From Gracilariopsis chorda (taxonomy: Eukaryota > Rhodophyta > Florideophyceae > Gracilariales > Gracilariaceae): DNA of 64,000 nt. The notes below the pieces were generated by a model, which was not told where the DNA came from, ran no database searches, and saw only the letters and a list, made by a program, of their open reading frames with translations. Where the stretch lies: positions 62,001 to 126,000 of the forward strand of contig NBIV01000061.1 of the NCBI GenBank assembly GCA_003194525.1. Reading direction: 5' to 3'. The first letter of the stretch is position 1. Each line of letters begins with the position of its first letter. The translations under genes and the position numbers were made by a program. This document shows, in pieces, positions 18,874 through 26,943 of the stretch.

Positions 18874-19857
18874 GTATATGTGTACAAGGGAAGGAACGAA
18901 TTGCTGTGAGCGGTTGGATAAGCGAAGATCATGAATGACGACGGGGCCCAGAATTCAGATCCGAACGATGGTATTTGTGCGTGTATCCCGTTAACCTCAG
19001 CGTGAGTTTTGCGATGGCAGAATGCTTGTAAAAAGAATGTGATCCTGAGCACCTCTTGCTTCCCCTTTGAGTTCTGCCTAATCATGTAAAAGGTTAGCTC
19101 TATGTACCAAAGGTACCGCAACTATTCCGCCGTAGGTCTCTTGGCCCAAACGAAGCGGTGCACCTTGTGATTGTGGCTGGAACAAAACCGTTCGGGCTGC
19201 ACCGGTGCAACACACGTGTATCTTGCTGCACTCTCATGCGTTCCCAAAACACTTGAGGTGATGTTTCGACATGGGGCCCGAGCTGCAACAAGGGTTGCAG
19301 CTCGGACACGGTAAAAGGTTAAGTTAGCTGCTGAAAGGTTAGAGCCTTTCTGCCCCGTACACAAAGCCATTGTTCGATACCTCTCTCTTTTTACAAACAC
19401 GCATAGAGTTACATTAATTCCTCGTAGCGCGGGGGTTTGCTAAGAACCCCAACCACCTACAATACCCACTCCTATACCGTAGCGGGGGGGTCAGCTCAGC
19501 CCGAAGGGCTGAGCCACGGTTTGTAGCCACGAACTACAAATCAGTAGCCGTGCTACATTCACTGGGCTGCATATGATACAAGAAGAAAGTACTAGGTCCC
19601 GCAGGTGCTTCAACCCCTAAAGCGTTTCGTTTCCGATGATTATCGATTTCTTCTCTGCACCTCTTCGTTCATCCTCTAAAGATCGTCGGTTAAGGGGTGT
19701 TCGATGTCAATACCCCAGCAAGAGGCCCCCGGCAAACCACCTATTTCAACAAGCATTCAGTGTGTCTTGTCTACTAACTCCAAATCATGCTGCGTTGACA
19801 CTGCTATTCGTCTCGATTTACACAGGTGCATCTTGCATTTTGAATTCAGGTTATTGA
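18874..19857. other. Structured intergenic region
   Basis: No protein-like frame. Between 19278 and 19555 there are several strong hairpins, listed separately. Confidence 0.5.
19278..19555. other. Cluster of strong hairpins, possible structured RNA
   Basis: Three perfect stems occur within 280 bases: 19278-19289 with 19294-19305 (12 bp, AAGG loop); 19494-19502 with 19506-19514 (9 bp, GAA loop); and 19520-19526 with 19534-19540 (7 bp, 7-nt loop). The last is enclosed by a further CACGG/CCGTG pairing (19515-19519 with 19548-19552), so the right half could fold into a multi-stem unit. It does not fit tRNA, hammerhead or a terminator. Strand unknown. Confidence 0.55.
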
Positions 19858-20250
19858 TCAACTTCCATAAACGCCTACTGAATGCCTATACCCGTGGTTT
19901 GACTGGGCTTGTTCTCTCGCTTCTTTCCTGCGCCGGCGCTCATTGCGCTTTTTATTCTTTCTGATGTGTTTCACGTTGTCTACAACAGTCAAACCGCTCG
20001 GACTGATACCTTTTCGGTTATCATAATCTACCCATTGTTTCATTTCTGATGTTTCAATAGGTTCGTGACAATTTGGACAACCGTTTCGTCCTTTTTCTTC
20101 ATCCACTAGCTCAATCTTAACTTCTGGAAGTTCGCGAGTAGTTAAATTTTCAGAACTTCGTGCTTGTTCATCTGATGGGAAAAAGCTTTTCACACACTTG
20201 AAGTGAATAACGTGTCCGCAAAAGAGCTGAACTACATTACCTTCTATCAT
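19858..20250 (-). CDS. RING-finger-like protein, first cysteine pair incomplete
   Basis: 130 residues from the ATG at 20250; the open frame extends to 20292 with a stop just before. The sequence YAVC-RQMIEGNVVQLFCGHVIH, FKCV and GCPNC gives the C-G-H-x2-H-x2-C and C-P-x-C parts of a RING-H2 finger, but the first C-x2-C pair has Tyr for its first Cys and lies upstream of the ATG. An Asn/Arg/Lys-rich tail follows (RKNKKRNERRRRKE). RING proteins are usually E3 ubiquitin ligases. With an incomplete finger and no upstream exon found, this may be a fragment or a pseudogene. A more decayed relative lies at 58480-58914. Confidence 0.45.
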   Translation of the reverse strand: MIEGNVVQLFCGHVIHFKCVKSFFPSDEQARSSENLTTRELPEVKIELVDEEKGRNGCPNCHEPIETSEMKQWVDYDNRKGISPSGLTVVDNVKHIRKNKKRNERRRRKEAREQAQSNHGYRHSVGVYGS

Positions 20251-21153
20251 CTGCCGACAGACTGCGTAGTTTTTTGGGTGTCCGATATGCAATTCTCACC
20301 CGCAATAAAACTGTAGTGATGAAGTTTGCGTTTTGCGTACTTTGTTGTGAGCGGGGAGAGTGGGTTATGATTCAGGGTTCTTGCAGAACAGCTTCACGAT
20401 CGAAGAGAGAGAGAGATCATTAAGAGCTTAAAACGTATTTCTCAAGGGTACAGTTGAAATCCTTTTACCGGTGTAAGTGTCCTTGGTTGATTCCGTACAG
20501 GACGTAAGTCAAATCGTCAAATGTGTCAGAAGGGGAGTCAAGTACACGTACACTTACACGTACCAGTATCAAGTTGAAAGTGAAAATACGTGTACAACGC
20601 ACAGCTGTATGTAGTGTACACGTATCACCCCAAGGAGATAGGAATACATAGAAGGACGGAGGCCGGACGGCAAAAGAACTGTGTAACTGTTGCCTAAATT
20701 TTTGATTAATTTTGCCTGTTTTGGTAATGGCGATCTGGTGTACACGTCATCATAGCGCAACGCTTCAACTGCGGTATGTCCTCAATTTCATGATTTGTTT
20801 CATACACGCAGTGACATATGACGCCCATTTGCACAACAACAGAGGCATAGAAAGCCCAAGTGTAACGTATCAGCGTCAACTTCCCTGAACTGCTGTAGTT
20901 AGCTCGAAAGCCGGCGCCTTCGCTCCAAACTCCCTCCATAAAGAAGGTCACAAGTGAAAATCTAGAGCGGAACTCAGAGCAAAGAGAGGTTACGAAAAGC
21001 GGACGAAAGGAAAGGATTTCTGTCTTGTAATACGAAATCCTTCCCTTCTCGATTGGTCCACCTCAAATCAAGGAAGAACGGCTTGCGCAACAAAGACGTT
21101 GCGTTACTCAAGTTCAAGCTCTTGTCAAAGTTTGAACCCTCTGTTTCTTAGCG
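20251..21153. other. Non-coding region with clustered ACGT motifs upstream of the Kelch-Hint gene
   Basis: Between 20530 and 20630 several overlapping CACGTACAC, TACGTGTAC and TACACGTATC words occur, mostly palindromic ACGT cores. They could be transcription-factor sites or a decayed small repeat. No gene seen. Confidence 0.35.
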
Positions 21154-23181
21154 ATGAGGATATCTATTCAATTTTTTATCGCTCTTGCAGTGTTCTCGGT
21201 GGCGCACGGCGCCGCTTCTTGGAAGAAAGTTGCTGTATCCGGTGGCTATCCTGGGCGCGGCGAAACATCATTTGCTCAATGCGGAGGTAACAAATTATGT
21301 CTTCTCGGTGGCCGTGGGAGCAATCGCGTACACATTTTCGACACGGAAACCCTAGAATGGAAGGCTGGAAGTCCAAATTCTCTAGAAATGCATCACTTCC
21401 AAGGATTCCAAGGTCCAGACGACTGTGTGTGGATAGTCGGTGCCTGGACTGGTCCCTTTCCGAGCGAAGATACGGTAGACAACATTTGGCGTTACTGCCC
21501 AGACTTGGATGAATGGTTTAAAGATGAACCCATTCCTCGTCCGCGTGGTTCTGGCGGTGCGGTCTATTACAAAGGAAAGGTTTATCTTGTCACAGGTAAC
21601 GTTGGTGGTCATCGTGAGGGCGCAAAGGTTGTAAAATGGTTTGATTCTTACGATCCCAGGACAGGAAAGTGGGAACAGCTCCCTGACATTCCACATGGTA
21701 AGTTGCTTTCAATGTCATATTGTTGTAGGATGTTTTAAGATATGGCACCACGCCGTTGTGCTAACCACTCGGACTGCTTGCGTTTTCAGCACGTGACCAT
21801 AGCAACGCTGTCGTCTTGGACAACAAGCTGTATGTAGCAGGCGGACGCCGCTCCACCTCAAACGTGCCTGAATTCTTTGATGATACGGTTGCCGAAGTTG
21901 ACGTCTACGACTTCAGCACCGGCAAATGGAGCACCGTAACTGATCTTGGCCGCCCACGAGGTGGTACTGCGTCCGCTGTTCTTGACGGAAAGGTGTATGT
22001 CATTGGTGGTGAAGGTGACAATCGAGCTTGGACTGAAGTGGACGTTCTGAGCGGTAATAGTTTCCGGGCAGGTCCGGACATGCCTGAACCACGCCACGGT
22101 ACAGGTATTGTTTCGTGCAATGGTGCGATTTGGATTGCAGGCGGTGAGCGAGTGCTTGGCGCAGGCGATAGCGCTAAAGACACTTTTGCATTCTTTGACG
22201 GAGACAAGCCGCCGGTTTGCACTGGCACTGGAAATGAGTCATCGGCCTCGGAAGATAATCCGTCACCTCCAAATGACACAACTAGTGGAGCGGTGGGAGA
22301 TGACTCATCGACCTCGGAAGATGTTCCATCGCCTCCAAATGATACAACAAGTGGGGCGGTGGGAGATGACTCATCAGCACCAAATGATACAGCTAGTGGC
22401 GCAGTGGGTACCGATGAAGCGAACAGTAGCCCATCGGCAGGTAAGTTTTCAGCTTTTGTGGATGAGCTAGTATCGGTTGATGTCTTCCAGTGTCTTGCTG
22501 ACAGACATTGTGTCGAAAATGAACTAACATATCACTGGTCTTACTTGATCCTAATACGTATGGCCGTGCACAGAACCGTCTTCAGCTTCGAACAGTGCTA
22601 GCAACGGCGCTAATAATAACGACGACAACGACAACCCTGCATGCTTCCCTTCAGATGCGACTGTGGAACTAGAAGATGGGTCCATCAAAGCAATGAGTTT
22701 ATTGCGCGTAGGGGATCGTGTGAAGGTTGCACATCCTAACCAGTTCAGTGCGGTTTACTTCTTCTCACACAAGCATCCGTCCGAGCAATCGGAGTTTGTA
22801 AGCATCAAAACATCAATGGACAAAGCGACATTGACGCTCTCGCCAGGACATTTGCTTTACGTGAATGGAGCGCTCACGGAGGCGTCGGCGGTGCGAGCAG
22901 GAGACCAGCTGTCGGTATCGCATGATATGAAGAGTGCTACAGTAAGAGAGGTGTCGCGGGTACAGGGAGTAGGGTTGCATAATCCGCACACTGTTCATGG
23001 CGACATTGTAGTGAATGGAGTGGTTGCCAGCACCAGAACGTCCGCCGTTCATGGGGTTGTTGCAAGTGCGCTTCTGGCTCCGTTCAAACTTGCGTTCCAC
23101 ATGACAACGCAAAGCGAAAGGTTAGAAAGTATGAACAAGGCCGTGCTCCGCGCGCTGGATGTTGTGTACTGGAGACGTTAA
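21154..23181 (+). CDS. Secreted Kelch-repeat protein with C-terminal Hint (hedgehog-type autoprocessing) domain, three exons
   Basis: Exons 21154-21697, 21790-22440 and 22574-23181 (GTAAGT donors, TTTCAG and GCACAG acceptors) encode 600 residues. A signal peptide (MRISIQFFIALAVFSVAHGA) is followed by Kelch-type beta-propeller repeats (about 25-350), seen as repeated GG---, D--T-KW and IPRPRGSGG/LGRPRGGTA/MPEPRHGTG units. A Ser/Asp/Pro-rich linker with tandem repeats leads to a Hint domain from Cys422: CFPSDATVELEDGS, LLRVGDRV, LTLSPGHLLYV and NPHTVHGDIVVNGVVAS. These match the Hog/Hint module of hedgehog proteins, where the initial Cys attacks the preceding peptide bond; the T-x-x-H catalytic pair is S-P-G-H here. 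Self-cleavage between Ala421 and Cys422 would release the propeller. Hint without a Hedge domain is known in several protists and algae. Confidence 0.93.
22235..22412 (+). repeat. In-frame tandem repeat encoding the Kelch-Hint linker
   Basis: Two 66-base units and one shortened unit encode DSSTSEDVPSPPNDTTSGAV-like segments, the third lacking SEDVPSP. Copies are still close in sequence, so length variation between strains would be expected. Confidence 0.85.
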
Positions 23182-23940
23182 CGAGCGCTTCGGATGGATG
23201 CAATTGGACGTTTTAAAACGAAGCTCAAGGACGCCACTCGCGCGGAGTACAATATCGAGACGGGGGCGCTCCAAACTTTCTAACTGAAGTAGCTAGAGGA
23301 TGCTGCGAAGAAGAACGCGCGCTCTTTTGGATGCTGTTTTGAGCATGTTAATAAATTAAAACGCAACTACTCGAAGCACTTTGCAGCCAAACATCCACTC
23401 GTAACGAGTTTGCGACGCGCCCCTTTCTTGTTTCATATTGCGTGACCGCAGAGATTGGTATGCATTAGGCGGGAAGCAACATTACAAGTACATTTGGTAC
23501 CAAGGGTAGCAAGGCTGTTGATAAGGTGAAGTAAGCTTGGTGCTCATGGATAGGTGTGGGTGAGGGGTGAGGGGGCAAGACTCATGGCGCATGATGGCGA
23601 AGGGCGGGAGGATTATACAAGTATCGCTATGGAGATTTAGCAAGTGGTTTAAACTTACATGGCTCATAGTTGTGTTGAAGGCGATCACCGTCGATGATCG
23701 TACGCAAAGCGTGGGATTGGGATGCGATATCGTACGGTACCTTCGTACCTGAGATGCAACACACACACACGGAGCGTACTTTTCTACACGCTACACGACA
23801 GTGATTCGACATGGAAAAAAAAAGGCGGGAGAGGGATTATATATAGTTTGCGGTAGTGGTGGGCGTGAAGGCGGGGAAGGTTGTGTAATACGACGCGCTA
23901 CAAGCAGGTGTATCTAGCAAAACAAGGGCGGGGTGAATGA
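23182..23940. other. Convergent intergenic region
   Basis: Between the 3' ends of the Kelch-Hint and Spondin_N genes. Contains a short ACACAC run near 23760 and nothing else recognised. Confidence 0.4.
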
Positions 23941-24744
23941 TCACCATTCTGTTCCCTGTTGAGTAGTAAGGGGGATGTCCGCTCTCTTTCTGCGCCTGCG
24001 CCACAACGGGATGAGGACGCAAGTAGTGACAACAATGACAGCGAGAGCAACCAGAACGCCCAACAGAATCTTCCACCAATCGACTCCCAAGGTGCCCTGT
24101 TCGACGGAGAGCACGGCGAGTAAATCGTCGTTATCAATGGTGCCAGCCAAGGGCTCGACTGGAATGGTTTCGCCTTCGTTATAAGGGTTAGACATGTCAA
24201 ACTCTCTACTGCGATCAAGGCCTGAATTAAAGTTTTTGACGCGGATATTCGAGCGCTCCAAAATGAACTTGGACTGCTGGCACAAGTCCAACGAATCGAT
24301 TCCGATAAACCAGGCGGGCGACGGGCTGAGTTGCGCCATGAGAGAGATTCTGGAGGCGGAGCCCTTGACGCGCAGTTCCAGCTGGGAGAGGTCATCGATG
24401 GGAACGTCTTTCAAAATCTGGAAGGAAGCGACATCGCCTTTATCGGAGAGTTTCTTAAACTGTTGTTTAACGTCATCGGCCTTTCCGGCGGACGCCACCT
24501 CGGCGGCTTGGTCGGTAAGTTTCTTTGCCTTCTCGAAGAGGTGGTACGAGGGCTTGTGAGCGACGGCGACGACGACGGGGATGCGCGCTTTTTCAGGCGG
24601 TGGGATCAACGGGTTAACGGCTTTGGTGAAGGACATTTGAAGGGAGAGAACGTACGACTGGTCGCCCTCGCAGTCGGCACGCGCCAGGTGGGGGAGCAGC
24701 GGCAGCAGCAGGAGCAGCAGCACGAGGAGAGCGGAGAGAGGCAT
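23941..24744 (-). CDS. Type I membrane protein with Spondin_N domain
   Basis: 267 residues from the ATG at 24744. Leu-rich signal peptide (residues 1-22), then an extracellular domain of about 200 residues with YVLSLQMSFTKAVNPL near the start and SPSPAWFIGIDSLDLC later, the W-x-G-x-D-x-L-C core of the Spondin_N domain. A transmembrane helix follows (WWKILLGVLVALAVIV, about 223-248), and a short cytoplasmic tail starts with RRRRKR. Spondin_N domains occur in secreted adhesion proteins of animals and in assorted bacterial and protist proteins; here a cell-surface role is inferred. The frame extends upstream to 24816 without an ATG. Confidence 0.88.
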   Translation of the reverse strand: MPLSALLVLLLLLLPLLPHLARADCEGDQSYVLSLQMSFTKAVNPLIPPPEKARIPVVVAVAHKPSYHLFEKAKKLTDQAAEVASAGKADDVKQQFKKLSDKGDVASFQILKDVPIDDLSQLELRVKGSASRISLMAQLSPSPAWFIGIDSLDLCQQSKFILERSNIRVKNFNSGLDRSREFDMSNPYNEGETIPVEPLAGTIDNDDLLAVLSVEQGTLGVDWWKILLGVLVALAVIVVTTCVLIPLWRRRRKRADIPLTTQQGTEW

Positions 24745-25709
24745 TGTGGGGGGGGGAGAGAGACGGGGGGGGCGCAGGGAGAACGGGACGGGGGGGGGCA
24801 GGCGGGGAAGTGACACGAGTTGCGTTGGTAGCGTTGTATGATAACTTTACAGGGGTGGCCAAGCGTGCGGCGGGTGGACGGGAACGTTTGGTAAGTTAAG
24901 GCGCAGTGTCAATATAGCGCGCTAACCGATCCGCGCATTAAACTAACGCCGTAACCGAAGCTTTTAAAGAAGGCGGCTATAATTTTCATGGGCGGCGACG
25001 ACGCGCGCGCCACGTGCGGACGGCGCTTGCCATTCGCAACAGCGGCGCGTTGATTTTGGCGGGAAGCGCGCAGCGCGAGCCGCAGCGGCGCGGCGCGCGC
25101 TGCGCACAAACGGCGCGCCGCCTACGCGAGCTCAAATTTGAAAAGCAAATGAGACGCGACGCGTGTCGGCGCGACGTTCCATTCGGCAGCTGCACATCCG
25201 CGCGCTGCAAACACGCACCCCACGCGCTTTCCGCGCACCCGTTCAGCAGCGCCACCTGCGCGCGCCCTTCCCACCCCACCGACTAAAACTGCCGCCCCGC
25301 AAAGCCCCCCCCACCCCACCACCTCAGCCTCAGCCTGTATCTTGCCGCTGTATGCTTCCCTCCCGCACCCGCACCTTCCCACCATATCCTCCACCCCTCC
25401 CACCCCCCCGCTCCCACCCCCCTATATCTGTCCCTCCCATCCCACCTCCTTTGGTATGACTCTTACCTTTCGCCCCCACTCCCGCTCTCCCATCCCCGCA
25501 CAACACACCCCCCCCCTGTAACCGCTCTTCTCTCCCACTTCCAAACGGCCTAACCTTCTCTAACTTCACCATCCCGTTGCGCTCCAAGCTCCATCTTTCA
25601 AACCGTCACCCAACCATTCCGTTTCGCGCTCTTCAATCCCATAAAGAACCGCCCCTCCCGCCCTTGATCACCTTCAACCAGCCCCCCCCCCCCAACGCCG
25701 CGTGAAACA
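24745..25709. promoter_or_regulatory. CpG-rich divergent promoter with C-rich leaders on both sides
   Basis: Between the outward-facing Spondin_N and KEN-box genes. The core (about 24960-25250) is dense in CGCG words. On each side the sequence just upstream of the start codon is C-rich on that gene's coding strand: G-runs at 24750-24805 for the minus gene, and C/T-rich, almost G-free sequence at 25280-25700 for the plus gene. The runs of 7-13 identical bases could form G-quadruplexes on the G-rich strands. Confidence 0.6.
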
Positions 25710-26663
25710 ATGGATGCCAACCATGTGTCAATGGACGCGCCCAACCCACCGAATTTCTCCGCAACCGCTCAACAATCGCACCCATCTAACTACCCATGCC
25801 AGCACCCCAACATCGGTCAAATCTGGACCGAATTGGCCACCATAACAGTACAAGCCTTCACTCCGCAACTCATAACCCGTCTGCGCGCCTTCATCTCCAA
25901 AACGCCTTGCTTCGACCTAGACACCCATCTGCAGATGCTCGGCCCCATCGTAGTGCGCCACATCGCCCTAACGCTCGCCGAGCCCGACCAGTGCCTCAAC
26001 CCGCCTTCAACCGCGCGCTCCTCGCGCAGTTCTATTTCGCGCTCAAACTCGCGAACAAAGCGCCGCAGCTATCGCGACATTGCCTACCACGCCGTTCGCA
26101 TCAATCGTATCGTGCCCCACTCCATTCCACTCGAGTCGCACCGCTCCTCCTCCTCCGCCGCCGCCCCCGTCACCAACAGCCTGCCCCGACGCCTGTCCAT
26201 ACAAAAGGCACCTTCCTTAAGCACCATTCAACGGCGCGCGTCCAAGTCCGCGCCGGACAAGGAGAATCAACCAACTGTCACAACTGCCCGCACTGCCCAC
26301 GCCGCTGCCCAACCCGCTGCCCAACCCAGTGCGCACGCCACTGCCCGCAACGAGCCGCCTGAAGGTGCCTGTAAGCCAAAAGCTCTTGACCTATGTAATC
26401 GCTCCGTCGCCCTGCGCGAAGAAACCTGTTGGACGCGCACTCAAAACCGAGCGCATCATTTCCCGCGGGCAGATGTCACCACCCGCATCGAGCCCGTGAG
26501 CACAGCCAAGAGCGCGCGCCCAAGGGTTGTTGCCCAACCGCAGAATCTGTCCGAATACGCAAGCAGACTGCGTAATGATTCGCACTCCGCCGTGGCCCCG
26601 ATCAGCCGCCTCGTTCAAATGAGGAAACAGCGCGCCGAGAGGAAGAGACAAAACGTCAAGTAG
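25710..26663 (+). CDS. Unrecognised basic protein with KEN-box-like motif
   Basis: 317 residues from the ATG at 25710. An N-terminal segment of about 90 residues (IWTELATITVQAF, ALTLAEPDQCLN) looks ordered; the rest is Ser/Arg/Ala/Pro-rich and probably disordered. It contains APDKENQP (about residue 183), a textbook KEN-box context recognised by the APC/C, near serine/basic clusters (SSRSSISRSNSR, RRLSIQK, RRASKSA). A cell-cycle-regulated nuclear protein is a reasonable guess but not shown. No family recognised; codon use is C-rich like its leader. Confidence 0.6.
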   Translation: MDANHVSMDAPNPPNFSATAQQSHPSNYPCQHPNIGQIWTELATITVQAFTPQLITRLRAFISKTPCFDLDTHLQMLGPIVVRHIALTLAEPDQCLNPPSTARSSRSSISRSNSRTKRRSYRDIAYHAVRINRIVPHSIPLESHRSSSSAAAPVTNSLPRRLSIQKAPSLSTIQRRASKSAPDKENQPTVTTARTAHAAAQPAAQPSAHATARNEPPEGACKPKALDLCNRSVALREETCWTRTQNRAHHFPRADVTTRIEPVSTAKSARPRVVAQPQNLSEYASRLRNDSHSAVAPISRLVQMRKQRAERKRQNVK

Positions 26664-26943
26664 CTTTGCTACGTAACTTTTTCTAACACCAAGCACCATT
26701 TTGAAAAAAAAAGAAAGCCAACAAAACTTCGGGTTGGTTGCTCTCTCTTGGCAAGCCGCGCCGTTACTCGTTTAATGACAGTTGAAACGCACTCGTACAA
26801 TGTCTTGCGAATCATATTAAGCGTTGGCAGTCCTACTCGCTCTTCTGTTCGCTCTGCGTCTATAGCTAAGTTAATTGTGCCCAACCTGCAGCATGTCGGT
26901 CCACATCTTGCATGAGCACACACGCGTTTGCTTGTCTAAAGCC

